Positions 9,698 through 18,869 of a stretch of DNA of 64,000 nt are shown piece by piece. The stretch covers positions 1,736,001-1,800,000 of the forward strand of contig NZ_CP066776.1 of the NCBI RefSeq assembly GCF_010681825.2. Reading direction: 5' to 3'. The stretch comes from Sulfuriroseicoccus oceanibius. Its GTDB lineage: Bacteria; Verrucomicrobiota; Verrucomicrobiia; Verrucomicrobiales; SLCJ01. A model generated the notes under the pieces. The model was given only the letters and a program-made list of their open reading frames with translations, had not been told where the DNA came from and did no database searches. How positions within the stretch are numbered: the first letter of the stretch is position 1; every line of letters starts with the position of its first letter. Position numbers and translations under genes: made by a program.

Positions 9698-11074
9698 ATG
9701 CGAGTACCAGCAATCCTTCTTTTGTCGCTTTTCGCCGGTGTGGGCTCGATCCATGCGGACGACAAGCCATTGCCGCTGAACTGCGCGATATGGAGTGATC
9801 CTTCGTTTGTGGCGTCGTTCAATGGATCGTACCGGCCGGAAGCGAGGATCGAACCGACTTTGACCAGTGCCGAGCGCGGAGTGTTGGTCGACGTGCAGAA
9901 GTTAATGGCAGATGGGAAGCGGGACGATGCCGCGGCGAAGTTGAGTCAGGCTCTGAACGAGTCCCCGACGGCAGCGCTGTTTTTTAATCTGGGCAATGTG
10001 TGCTTCGAGTTGGGTAAAACAGAGGACGCGATCGATGCCTTTGAGAAGGCGATTGAGAGCTTCCCTTCATTCCGTCGTGCACATCGCAACCTGGGGATTG
10101 CGTTGATCCGCGCGGGCCGCAACGACGCTGCCTTGAAGCCCATGGTGGAGGCGGTGCGTTTGGGGGACATGGACGGCACGACTCTGGGAATGCTCGGCTA
10201 TTTGCGCCTCAACCGGGGGGAGTATGCCTCTGCGTTGCAGGCGTATCGGCAGGCGCAGTTGACGCAGCCCGAGGCCGTCGAGTGGATGGCGGGGATTGCC
10301 CAGGCGTTGGCGCAGTTGGAGCGATCGGCAGAGGCGGTGGCTCTGCTGGATGAAGTGATTGCGGCGCGTCCTGCCGAGCCTTCCTATTTGCTGATGCAGG
10401 CGCAGATGATGGCGGCGGCGGATCGCGATGACGATGCGATTGTGAATGTCGAGTTGGCGCGGCGATTGATGAGGGCGGCGTCGGGTGATGGGGCGGTCGA
10501 TCTTGCTGCGGAGGACTTGCTCTTTTTGGCATCGTTGTATTTGCGCACCGATGCGGGCGAGCGGGCGAGGGATGTGTTGCTGGCGGCGGTGATGCGCGAG
10601 CCGGCCGCTCCTTTGGAGTCGGTCGTCCGGCCGTTGGCGCATTTGGTGCGCGGCGGGCAGGTGGAGTTGGCCGAGCCGGTTGTTGAGGCGGTTGAGAAGC
10701 GCTATGCCGATGCGATCGAGGGCTCAGCGGACTTTCTGCGTACGCGGGCACGGATTGATCTCCAACGCGAGCGGGAGGATCGGGCGGTCGCTGTGCTAGA
10801 GCAATTGATTGCCAAAGATCCGACCGATGGGGAGTCGCAGCTCGTGCTTGCCCGGGAGCTGGGTGATCGTGATCCGGAGCGCTCGGCGCTTTTGTTCGAG
10901 CGCGCGGCGATGGACGAAAGTGTTGCCTATGAGGCGTGGGTCGGGCTGGCGCAGTTGCAGGCGGGGCGTGGGTACTACCAGCGAGCGGTCGAGGCGGCTA
11001 AAAAGGCGCAGGAGGTCTCTCAAAATGCCGGGCTCGGTGAGTACATTGAAGCTCTGGAGAAGCTGGCAAAGTAG
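9698..11074 (+). CDS. TPR-repeat protein of TonB2-type operon
   Basis: A 458-aa exported protein with a signal peptide at residues 1-20 and about ten tetratricopeptide repeats from residue 55 on (for example AALFFNLGNVCFELGKTEDAI and FRRAHRNLGIALIRAGRNDAA in successive positions). A TPR protein is the usual last gene of DUF3450/TtpC TonB2-type operons. The start at 9698 gives the signal peptide; a longer frame would overlap tonB. It probably acts as a periplasmic scaffold. Confidence 0.85.
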   Translation: MRVPAILLLSLFAGVGSIHADDKPLPLNCAIWSDPSFVASFNGSYRPEARIEPTLTSAERGVLVDVQKLMADGKRDDAAAKLSQALNESPTAALFFNLGNVCFELGKTEDAIDAFEKAIESFPSFRRAHRNLGIALIRAGRNDAALKPMVEAVRLGDMDGTTLGMLGYLRLNRGEYASALQAYRQAQLTQPEAVEWMAGIAQALAQLERSAEAVALLDEVIAARPAEPSYLLMQAQMMAAADRDDDAIVNVELARRLMRAASGDGAVDLAAEDLLFLASLYLRTDAGERARDVLLAAVMREPAAPLESVVRPLAHLVRGGQVELAEPVVEAVEKRYADAIEGSADFLRTRARIDLQREREDRAVAVLEQLIAKDPTDGESQLVLARELGDRDPERSALLFERAAMDESVAYEAWVGLAQLQAGRGYYQRAVEAAKKAQEVSQNAGLGEYIEALEKLAK

Positions 11075-11178
11075 CCGGGCGGTAGCTGGTGCGGGAATGG
11101 TGACGGAATCTCGGAAGGAGTTGTCTTTAATTCTATTGGGCTAGCGGCTATAATTCGGGTTCGGGGAGGATCAGACCC

Positions 11179-13404
11179 ATGGCCAATGCATCAATTTTCC
11201 GCTGGATGGCCGCAGGTGCCTGCGGTGCATTGTTCGGTATTGGGTTTGCTTGGACACCTCTTCCGGTGAGCGAGGATGACTTGGTCTTCATGCCGGGGAC
11301 CCAGCCGGCGGATGGGGTGTCGATCGAGGGAGTGGGGCAGTGCATGAACTGCCACAGTGGCTATGATTTATTGGTCGAACCCGGCACGACGTGGCAGGGA
11401 TCGATGATGGCGCAGGCCGGACGCGACCCGTTGTGGATGGCCAGCGTGGTGGTGGCATTGCAGGACTCGATCTGGTTGCTCGGAAATGCCAATGCCGGCG
11501 ACTTGTGCGTGCGGTGTCATGCTCCGGTCGGATGGCTGGGCGGACGCAGCGACCCGCCGAACCTGACGGCGCTCGAGCCGTCGCAGGGAGATCTTGAGGG
11601 AGTGAACTGCTCGACTTGTCACCAAATGGTGGATCCGGTGGTGGCTCGGCGGCAGTTGCCGTTGGTGCCCGAGGAGACGGATCCGGTGGCAATTGCGGCA
11701 GCGGACACGACTTATGCCCGCGACGTGACAGTGATTTCAGCTTCCAAGTTGTTTGATGGCAGTGGGTTTATCGACGCCTCAACCGAGATGCCGGTGCATT
11801 ATGGATCGGGCGACCTACCGGGGTATATCGAAGCGACTTCGGGGCAGTTTTTCATGGAGCCTGATCCGAATATCAAACGGGGGAACCGGCCGGATGCCGA
11901 ACCGAAGAGTCACTCGGTCTATTATTCCCGTTTCCATAAAGGGCCATACCAGTGCGCGACTTGTCACGATGTATCGAACCCTGCGTTGGCCAACGTGGTG
12001 ATCGGTGCGGGAACCAGTGAGTCCCAGTCGGCTGCGACGTATTTTCACTTGGAGCGCACGTTCAGTGAGTTCTTGCTCAGCGCGTACGCTGCTCCAGGCG
12101 GAGCTCCTACCAATGCGCCGTTTGCGGAGATCGGGGTGGGAAGTGCCGGCACCTGCCAGGACTGCCACATGTCGACTGCAGTGGGGCGGGCGTGTAACAA
12201 GAATAATGTGCCGATCCGCAATGATTTGCGCGTTCATGACCTTACCGGAGGTAACGTCTGGGTAGGTAGGATCTTGGCGAGCCTGGACCAATCGGCGGAC
12301 AACCCGGATCGTGATGCGTTCAACTACGCGTTGCTGAGTGGAAGCCGCTATCCGGGAGCCGTGATCGATGTGGGCGGATTGCAAGGTGTGGGGGCGGCGT
12401 TGGCGCAGGCCGCGGACCGTGCGGAGCAGAACCTCGGGCGGGCGGCCACGATGATGCCGGTCGCGGATTCGGTCGCAACGGCTGGTCTGAGGATCTATAA
12501 CAACACCGGACACAAGTTGATCTCCGGCTTTCCCGAGGGGCGTCGGATGTGGGTGAACGTGCGGTTTTACGATGCGGCGAATGAAGTGATCGGAGAACTC
12601 AATGCGTACGAACCTTTGGTGGTCAGCCGCGATGCGGAGGGCGTGCCTAGTTACGTCTCAGGTGGTGTGCTGCAGCGCGATCGCGATGATTTGGTGTTTG
12701 AAGCGAAGATGCAAAGCGACCTGACGGGGGAGACGGCGAGCTTCCACATGGTGCTGGCCACGGATCGCTACAAGGACAACCGGATCCCGCCGAAAGGGTT
12801 CAATAGCGATGCGGCGTCGGCCAGGTTGGCCCAGCCTCGGAAGGGCGGTGAGGATGCGTTGGATTACTTCAGTGAGGTCGAGTATGCGGGCGGCTATCAC
12901 GATGTCTATTTCGACAAACCTGCGGGAACGGTGACGTGGGATGCTCGCTTGTACTACCAAACCACGTCACTTGAATACGTTCGCTTCTTGCGGGATGAGA
13001 TCAATGGCACGGCATCGACCTTGGTGAGCCCGTCGCCGAGCGGTGAACCGGCAGCGTACATCGTGGCGAGCGATCCATTTTTCACCACACTCAAAGACTG
13101 GGGGAATGCGATCTGGGAGCTTTGGTTGCACAATCAGGGATCGCCGCCAGTGGAGATGACGACGACGATCAGCCCACCGGGTATCCGCCACATGATCCAC
13201 GAGATCGATGGCTTCCATGTCGGGGTGCAAACGGCGGTGGGAAGAGGATATGCGCTGGAAGCGAATGACGGCCTCGCAAGCGGTGGCTGGACGTTGATTG
13301 ACGGTCCGGTCGCCGGGGATGGGGCGCTGGTGGATTTGATTGACCCTGATGCGTCAGAGCACGAGCGCAGGTTCTACCGGGTGGTGAACTTTGTGGGGGA
13401 GTGA
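11179..13404 (+). CDS. Exported pentaheme cytochrome c (cytochrome c554-like)
   Basis: A 741-aa protein with an N-terminal export signal (residues 1-25) and five CxxCH heme-binding motifs at residues 55-59 (CMNCH), 110-114 (CVRCH), 144-148 (CSTCH), 259-263 (CATCH) and 326-330 (CQDCH). The heme part resembles cytochrome c554/c' family proteins; the long C-terminal half has no heme motifs and ends in a segment with W-T-L...FYRVV, a tail common in exported Verrucomicrobiota proteins. Likely periplasmic or surface electron carrier; the electron donor and acceptor are unknown. It follows the TonB operon by 104 bp and may be a separate unit. Confidence 0.85.
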   Translation: MANASIFRWMAAGACGALFGIGFAWTPLPVSEDDLVFMPGTQPADGVSIEGVGQCMNCHSGYDLLVEPGTTWQGSMMAQAGRDPLWMASVVVALQDSIWLLGNANAGDLCVRCHAPVGWLGGRSDPPNLTALEPSQGDLEGVNCSTCHQMVDPVVARRQLPLVPEETDPVAIAAADTTYARDVTVISASKLFDGSGFIDASTEMPVHYGSGDLPGYIEATSGQFFMEPDPNIKRGNRPDAEPKSHSVYYSRFHKGPYQCATCHDVSNPALANVVIGAGTSESQSAATYFHLERTFSEFLLSAYAAPGGAPTNAPFAEIGVGSAGTCQDCHMSTAVGRACNKNNVPIRNDLRVHDLTGGNVWVGRILASLDQSADNPDRDAFNYALLSGSRYPGAVIDVGGLQGVGAALAQAADRAEQNLGRAATMMPVADSVATAGLRIYNNTGHKLISGFPEGRRMWVNVRFYDAANEVIGELNAYEPLVVSRDAEGVPSYVSGGVLQRDRDDLVFEAKMQSDLTGETASFHMVLATDRYKDNRIPPKGFNSDAASARLAQPRKGGEDALDYFSEVEYAGGYHDVYFDKPAGTVTWDARLYYQTTSLEYVRFLRDEINGTASTLVSPSPSGEPAAYIVASDPFFTTLKDWGNAIWELWLHNQGSPPVEMTTTISPPGIRHMIHEIDGFHVGVQTAVGRGYALEANDGLASGGWTLIDGPVAGDGALVDLIDPDASEHERRFYRVVNFVGE

Positions 13405-13454
13405 AGGGCGGGGATTGTGTTGTGTTTGGTGTGGCTTGTTGTTAGGTTTTCGGT

Positions 13455-13817
13455 ATGGCTTTTGGTCACGAACAACTGGATGTGTATCAGCTTGCGATTG
13501 GGTACGTTGGCTGGGTTTACGAGAAGTGTGAATCTCTGAATGGTTCCCGGCGGTTTACTCGCGATCAATGGCTTCGAGCGAGTCAATCGATTCCGCTGAA
13601 CATAGCGGAGGGGAATGGGAAGGGCTCAAAAGCGGATCGCCGCAAGTTTTTTGAGATCGCGAGGGGCTCTGTTTTTGAATGTGCGAGCATCCAGGATGTG
13701 TTGGTCGCCATAGGGGGCTTGGACCTTCAAGATAGTGAGTTCCGCAAACGGGAACTGGATCGAATCGGAGCGATGTTGACAGCTCTCGGAGGACGCGGGT
13801 TTTCAAGTGATAGGTGA
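13455..13817 (+). CDS. Four-helix bundle protein (S23 / TIGR02436 family)
   Basis: A 120-aa protein of the four-helix-bundle family first noticed as 23S rRNA intervening-sequence proteins. Diagnostic parts: LDVYQLAIGYVGWVYE near the start, QWLRASQSIPLNIAEGNG in the middle, and RRKFFEIARGSVFECAS. Function is unknown; the diversity-generating-retroelement accessory protein Avd is a distant relative, but no reverse transcriptase is near. The gene is directly followed by ATCGAT-type hairpin repeats. Confidence 0.88.
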   Translation: MAFGHEQLDVYQLAIGYVGWVYEKCESLNGSRRFTRDQWLRASQSIPLNIAEGNGKGSKADRRKFFEIARGSVFECASIQDVLVAIGGLDLQDSEFRKRELDRIGAMLTALGGRGFSSDR

Positions 13818-13847
13818 GGAACCTATCAGCTGTCGCGCTACAAGCGC

Positions 13848-13950
13848 TTCCTCATCGATATCGATATCGCAGTCGCGATCGACTGGTAATGGTGGGGGCT
13901 TCCGCGAAAGATCGGTTCGATGAGGATATCGATATCGACATCGATAAGGA
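13848..13950. repeat. Paired ATCGAT-rich simple-repeat arms
   Basis: Between the four-helix-bundle gene and speA two arms rich in ATCGAT/GATATC occur: one near 13850-13870 and one near 13922-13946, about 55 bp apart. Each arm is nearly self-complementary, and the pair can also fold on each other (CCTCATCGATATCGATATCG against CGATATCGATATCC-like sequence). They may end transcription from both sides or mark a mobile hairpin. Confidence 0.6.
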
Positions 13951-13959
13951 TTGTTTCAA

Positions 13960-15906
13960 TCAGATATCGCTCTCGAAGTAGGTGTACCCATCCAGTCCGT
14001 GGCGGTAGCTCTTCATTACTTCCTTCCTTTCACGCGGGGTGATTTTTCCAGAGTTCACTGCGTTTTCGGCGAACGAGCGGAACTTCTCGACCAGCACTTT
14101 TGGTTCGTATTCCACGTACGAGAGCACGTCGGCGACGGTGTCGCCTTCCACTTCGTGGGAGTAGACGGGTTTGCCGTTTTCGAGGTGGACGCCGACGACA
14201 TTGGTGTCGCCGAGGAGGTTGTGCAGGTCGCCGAGGGTTTCCTGATAGGCACCGACGAGGAAGACACCGATGCAGTAGCCTGTGTCGTCCGGCTGGATCG
14301 GGTGCAGTGGCAGGGTGTGGGCGACGTCACGACGGTCGACGAAGCGGTCGATCTTGCCATCGCAGTCGCAGGTGATGTCTGCGAGCACGGCCTGTTGGGT
14401 TGGTTTCTCGGCCAAGCGGTGGATCGGCATGATCGGGAAGAGCTGGTCAATGGCCCACGAGTCCGGCAGCGATTGGAACAAGCTGAAGTTACCGTAGTAG
14501 TAATCGTGGGTTTGGCTGCGCAGTTCGGCGAGTTCTTCCGGGACGAACTCGAGTTCGCTGAGACGTCGCGTGATCTTGGTGACAATGTTCCAGAACAAAT
14601 GCTCGGCGTATCCGCGTTCGCGCAGGCTGACCCGGCCGTGGACGTGCATTTCACGGATTTGGTCACGGTAGTAGGTCGCGTCGTTGAAGTTCTCCTGCAG
14701 CGAGTCGGTGGAGATGTTTTCGGCGACGTCGATGAGGTTCTTGAGCGTCGGCGACATGGTGGCCGGTGGAGTTGGTGGGGTGTCGTCGAGTTGGAACTTG
14801 GTGACGTCGAGAATGTTGAAAACGAGCACCGAGTAGTAGGCGACGACCGCACGGCCGGATTCCGAGATGATGGTCGGGTGTTCGATGTTCTCGGCCGTGC
14901 AGGTTTGGCCGATGACCTCTACGAGGTCCGCGCAGTATTCGCTGATGGTGTAGTTACACGAGGCGGGGAAGTCGGTGTGCGAGCCATCGTAGTCGACGGC
15001 GAGGCCGCCTCCGGTGTCGAGGATGCCCATCGGGGCGCCTTCCTTGACGAGGTCGATGTACATGCGGGTGGCCTCGGTGGCGGCTTCGCGGATGGCGCGG
15101 ATGTTCGGGATCTGGCTACCCTGGTGGTAGTGGAGCAATGTGAGGCAGTCGATGTAGCCGCTTTCCTTGAGTTGGTCGACGGTTTCGATGATCTGTGAGG
15201 CGCTGAGACCGAAGACGGATTTGTCGCCGGCGGATTCCTGCCATTTTCCTTCGCTCTTGGTGGCGAGGCGGGCGCGGACTCCGAGCAATGGGCGGATGCC
15301 GAGTTTCTCCGCGCGCTCAATGACCAGGTTGAGCTCGCTGGGCATTTCGAGCACGATGATGACTTGCAGGCCCATCTTGCGCGCGGTCAGCGCCAGGTCG
15401 ATGAATTCTTCATCCTTGTAGCCGTTGCAAATGAGGTAGGCCTCCTCGTCGTGCATGTGGGCGAGGGCGGCGATGAGCTCGGGTTTCGATCCGGCCTCGA
15501 GTCCGTAGTGGAAGCGTTTTCCGAACGCGGTGATCTCCTCGATGACCTGGCGTTGCTGGTTGACCTTGATCGGGTACACGCCGCGGTAGTCGCCTTGATA
15601 GTTGGAGTCGGCGATGGCGGTGCGGAACGACTGGTTGAGCTCGGATATGCGGTCGTGGAGCAGGTCGCGGAAACGTAACAACACAGGGAAGTCAGTGCCG
15701 CGGTCGCGCAAGCCGTCGATGATGCTGGCGATGGGCACTTCACTGCGTTTTTTGCCGTCTCGCAGGCGCACGGTCACCTCGCCGGCATCGCTGACGGAGA
15801 AGAAGTTGTTGCCCCAATCGGTGATGCCATAGAGCGCCGCGGAATCATCAGCGGACCATGCGGAAGCGGGGACGGATTCGAGGTGGGAGGTGTCGGGTGT
15901 GGACAT
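13960..15906 (-). CDS. speA: Biosynthetic arginine decarboxylase
   Basis: PLP-dependent fold-III decarboxylase (648 aa, the usual SpeA length) turning arginine into agmatine for polyamine synthesis. YGITDWGNNFFSVSDAGEV at the N-terminus, YPIKVNQQ with the PLP-binding Lys, and DTGGGLAVDYDGS are all SpeA signatures. The frame is open for another 290 codons upstream, but only the start at 15906 begins with normal protein sequence; the rest overlaps the divergent glycosylase gene. Confidence 0.95.
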   Translation of the reverse strand: MSTPDTSHLESVPASAWSADDSAALYGITDWGNNFFSVSDAGEVTVRLRDGKKRSEVPIASIIDGLRDRGTDFPVLLRFRDLLHDRISELNQSFRTAIADSNYQGDYRGVYPIKVNQQRQVIEEITAFGKRFHYGLEAGSKPELIAALAHMHDEEAYLICNGYKDEEFIDLALTARKMGLQVIIVLEMPSELNLVIERAEKLGIRPLLGVRARLATKSEGKWQESAGDKSVFGLSASQIIETVDQLKESGYIDCLTLLHYHQGSQIPNIRAIREAATEATRMYIDLVKEGAPMGILDTGGGLAVDYDGSHTDFPASCNYTISEYCADLVEVIGQTCTAENIEHPTIISESGRAVVAYYSVLVFNILDVTKFQLDDTPPTPPATMSPTLKNLIDVAENISTDSLQENFNDATYYRDQIREMHVHGRVSLRERGYAEHLFWNIVTKITRRLSELEFVPEELAELRSQTHDYYYGNFSLFQSLPDSWAIDQLFPIMPIHRLAEKPTQQAVLADITCDCDGKIDRFVDRRDVAHTLPLHPIQPDDTGYCIGVFLVGAYQETLGDLHNLLGDTNVVGVHLENGKPVYSHEVEGDTVADVLSYVEYEPKVLVEKFRSFAENAVNSGKITPRERKEVMKSYRHGLDGYTYFESDI

Positions 15907-16050
15907 TTCGGTGAGAGTGCGTGCGGGCTCGTGGGAGGGGTGATCTGAATGGGGATCAGACGGGCAGTCTAAATCAAGAATTTGAGCTCTGCCACAGTTG
16001 GCTGATTTCTTTCTTGTCTTGATTTCATCCAGCGGCGATCGAGTGATGAG

Positions 16051-16806
16051 ATGCCTGACAATTCTTCTTTTGATTCCGATGTGATTGCCGATGGCTTGGT
16101 GGCTGCCGCCCGTGCATTGTGCGAGGCGCTTTCCGGTTTGCGTTTTGGTGCGCCGGTGACTCACGTTTACCAGCCGTTGGACTATGCCTGGGCTCCGCAT
16201 GAGGCGTATTTGCGGCGGTGTGGGGCTGGGCGAAAGCGGGTTTTGTTTCTCGGGATGAACCCAGGGCCGTGGGGAATGGCACAGACCGGTGTGCCTTTTG
16301 GCGAGATTCCGGCGGTGCGCGATTGGATTGGGATCCGCGAGGAAGTGGGGAAACCGGAGAACGAGCACCCCAAGCGGGTGATTGATGGGTTTGATTGCAA
16401 GCGCTCGGAAGTGAGTGGTCGGCGGTTGTGGGGCTTGTTCTCCGAGCGGTTCCCGAATTCGGCGGACTTTTTCGCCGACCATTTTGTGGTGAACTTCTGC
16501 CCTCTGGTGTGGATGGAGGAAAGCGCGCGCAACCGGACTCCGGACAAGTTGCCCGCCGCGGAGATGGCCCCAGTGGAAGAGGCTTGCCTCGACCATTTGC
16601 GCCGGGTGGTCGATTTGCTCGACCCGGAATGGTGCGTGGGCGTCGGCAAGTTTGCGACGACCAAGTTCGAGCGCATCCGCACGGATGAATCCAACTGGAA
16701 GTGCGCCACGGTGCTCCACCCCAGCCCAGCCAGCCCAGCCGCCAACCGAGGGTGGGCTGAAGCTGCCGTGAAGCAGCTGGTCGCTCAAGGAGTATGGGAG
16801 AAGTAG
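16051..16806 (+). CDS. SMUG1-like uracil-DNA glycosylase
   Basis: A 251-aa protein of the uracil-DNA glycosylase superfamily. Motif 1 reads GMNPGPWGMAQTGVPFGE, with the Asn and the PFG signature of SMUG1, and motif 2 reads HPSPASPAANRGW, with the leading His and an inserted SPA. It would remove uracil or oxidised pyrimidines from DNA. Bacterial SMUG1 is uncommon but known (for example in Geobacter). It is divergent from speA, with no obvious partner genes. Confidence 0.88.
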   Translation: MPDNSSFDSDVIADGLVAAARALCEALSGLRFGAPVTHVYQPLDYAWAPHEAYLRRCGAGRKRVLFLGMNPGPWGMAQTGVPFGEIPAVRDWIGIREEVGKPENEHPKRVIDGFDCKRSEVSGRRLWGLFSERFPNSADFFADHFVVNFCPLVWMEESARNRTPDKLPAAEMAPVEEACLDHLRRVVDLLDPEWCVGVGKFATTKFERIRTDESNWKCATVLHPSPASPAANRGWAEAAVKQLVAQGVWEK

Positions 16807-16991
16807 GGGCGAGAAATATGCCCGTTTGGGCGGACAATGTTTGAATGCGGAAGGTGTGGAAAGTGACTGATTTGTGTGCTAAGGGGCGCGGTTGTGGCTC
16901 GCTCTACTGCGCGTCTTTGTGTTGGTGAGGGCGACTGGATCTCTGGCGGGTAAATCGCCGGGGTGGCCATGACATCACGCACATAAATACT

Positions 16992-17750
16992 ATGAAGAAA
17001 CACATGCTGAATATGGCGCTCGTGGCTGCAATGTCGGTCGGTGGCGCTCAGGCGGCGACCATCGTTTGGACCGGCAACGGCGGCGATGGTCTTTGGGGTA
17101 CTGCGGAAAACTGGGATAATGGGGTTCCATCCAGTTCGGATACCGTAATCATTGGAGCGGGAGCTACGGTGCAGGATACCGGTGGCGTCGCAGGCAACTT
17201 TGCCGAGCTGGAACTCGCCGAAGGTTCATCACTTGCCTATAGCGGCAGTGGTGGTGATATGGGCGGGATCTGGAATGTCAATGGAACGGTTCTCAGCAAT
17301 GGCGGCAATGGCACCTTCGGCATTGGCGGCAGCGGGGTCACATTTAACTTCGGCGTCAATGGTAGCTTCACCATGGCGGGAGGAACGCAGAACAACTTGT
17401 GGGCCAATGGTAATGCCTTGACCATTAGCGGTGTGATCGATCTCGGCGCTGCACCTGCGGGCACACTCGTGGAGAAGACTCTGTTCTCGTGGGCGGGTAG
17501 TCTTAGTGGCGGTGGCTTCGGTTCCATCACCGAGAGCTTTACCGAGCTCAATGGGTTGGGCTTGGTGCGAGTGGCAGACAATGCGGACGTGAGCACCTTG
17601 AAAGCGGGTGAGTACTCGTTCCAGACCAACCTGACCAGCAATGGTTCGATTGGTGTGGCCTACGTGACCGCTCAGGCTGTGCCAGAGCCTAGCTCCGCGG
17701 CTCTGCTTGGCCTTGGTGGCCTGGCGATGATCTTGCGCCGCCGCAAGTAA
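16992..17750 (+). CDS. PEP-CTERM exported protein, beta-rich
   Basis: A 252-aa exported protein. Signal peptide at residues 1-22 (ends AQAAT); the body is Gly/Asn-rich with TIVWTGNGGDGLWGTAENW and many short repeats, like autotransporter or beta-helix passenger segments. The C-terminus has VPEPSSAALLGLGG followed by a hydrophobic stretch and RRRK, a PEP-CTERM sorting signal for exosortase. Likely surface-anchored or part of an extracellular matrix. It ends in a strong terminator. Confidence 0.82.
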   Translation: MKKHMLNMALVAAMSVGGAQAATIVWTGNGGDGLWGTAENWDNGVPSSSDTVIIGAGATVQDTGGVAGNFAELELAEGSSLAYSGSGGDMGGIWNVNGTVLSNGGNGTFGIGGSGVTFNFGVNGSFTMAGGTQNNLWANGNALTISGVIDLGAAPAGTLVEKTLFSWAGSLSGGGFGSITESFTELNGLGLVRVADNADVSTLKAGEYSFQTNLTSNGSIGVAYVTAQAVPEPSSAALLGLGGLAMILRRRK

Positions 17751-17769
17751 TCGTTATTCGATCTTATGA

Positions 17770-17812
17770 TGCGCCTCATCCGGCATTCCGCCGGGTGGGG
17801 CGCATTTTTTTT
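17770..17812 (+). terminator. Strong intrinsic terminator after first PEP-CTERM gene
   Basis: A 15-bp stem (TGCGCCTCATCCGGC pairing with GCCGGGTGGGGCGCA, three G-T pairs) and a 5-nt loop, followed by eight T. Confidence 0.92.
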
Positions 17813-17920
17813 AAACGGTGTGTAAGGTCTTGTGGGTTAAGCGCTGTGGGTTTTCGAGGTGGGCTCTCTTAACACGAGTGAGTCGGGGCTAGCGCAAACA
17901 CAAAACAACAACAGACACCG

Positions 17921-18658
17921 ATGAAAAAACTAGTAACCAAACCAGCGCTACTTGCGGCTGTCGCCTCACTGGCGGCGGTGGGGAGTGCCGATGCCGCCAT
18001 TAGTCAGTGGCTGAACCAGGCGCAGAATACGGCGGGGAATGTCACTGCCGACAACACGGGCTGGACCTTCGATGGGACTGCCGGTGTGCAGTATGACTTC
18101 GGCACCCTTGATCAAGAAGGGATTGTAGTCGATGGCTCGACGGTCGAGTTTATCTTCAACTTCACTGATAACGCGACGTCGATGGCCATTGCCAGCGTCA
18201 TGGGATGGGCTCCGGGTAATGAAATGAATGTGCTCAAGCTCGAGCAGTGGTCGGACAAGGGGGTGATGGGGATTACGGTGCCTGGTTATTGGGACTACGA
18301 TCTGGCCACGGCATCTCCCTTTGATCAGGACGTGCACGTGGTTTTCCGCCGCAACGACGATGGGGGCAATGGGGGAAGTATGGATATCTTTGTTAACGGA
18401 GTCTATGCGGAGACCGATGTGAACAAAACCAACTGGCGTATGGACGGCAGTGTGGGGTGGTTGGGCTCCAACCATCAGGGGAATAACGATTTTGCCGAGG
18501 GGCAGATGTACGGAGTGGCTTCCTATGATGTCGCTCTTACCGATCAGGAGATCTCCGATCTGTATTCGGCCTTCAGCACCGACACGGTGCCCGAGCCGAG
18601 TTCGACCGCACTGCTTGGTCTTGGTGGGCTGGCAATTATTTTGCGTCGTCGCAAGTGA
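17921..18658 (+). CDS. PEP-CTERM exported LamG-like protein
   Basis: A 245-aa exported protein with a signal peptide (residues 1-27), a concanavalin A-like/LamG beta-sandwich body (GWTFDGTAG, VHVVFRRNDDG, MDIFVNGVYAETD, ASYDVALTDQEISDLYSA), and a PEP-CTERM tail with VPEPSSTALLGLGG and RRRK. It is the closer paralog of the next gene, sharing SQWLNQAQNTAGNVTA-type sequence; tandem duplication is likely. Possible glycan binding; not provable here. Confidence 0.83.
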   Translation: MKKLVTKPALLAAVASLAAVGSADAAISQWLNQAQNTAGNVTADNTGWTFDGTAGVQYDFGTLDQEGIVVDGSTVEFIFNFTDNATSMAIASVMGWAPGNEMNVLKLEQWSDKGVMGITVPGYWDYDLATASPFDQDVHVVFRRNDDGGNGGSMDIFVNGVYAETDVNKTNWRMDGSVGWLGSNHQGNNDFAEGQMYGVASYDVALTDQEISDLYSAFSTDTVPEPSSTALLGLGGLAIILRRRK

Positions 18659-18674
18659 TTGAAGGTGATTCTTT

Positions 18675-18714
18675 TGCGCTTTGCCGGGAGTTTTCCGGCA
18701 AAGCGCATTTTTTT
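18675..18714 (+). terminator. Strong intrinsic terminator after second PEP-CTERM gene
   Basis: A perfect 13-bp stem (TGCGCTTTGCCGG with CCGGCAAAGCGCA) followed by seven T. Confidence 0.92.
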
Positions 18715-18869
18715 GTACCAAGCGATGTAAGGTTTTTTCGGGCGAGGCTGTCCTTAGGTGCTCACCAGTCCCATGTCGTCTGTTTTTTGGTGACTGAGGT
18801 CTGTTTGGGTGTTCTGAGAATTCCGCCAATCGGGATTCTTTCCATCAAAACGATAACAAACACAGATAT

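Noticed and set aside
13455-13817. Diversity-generating retroelement, because the four-helix-bundle protein resembles Avd
   Set aside because: No reverse transcriptase or template/variable repeat pair is visible nearby.
15907-16788. N-terminal extension of arginine decarboxylase by about 290 codons
   Set aside because: The extension is the reverse strand of the SMUG1-like gene and has shadow composition; SpeA of 648 aa is already full length.
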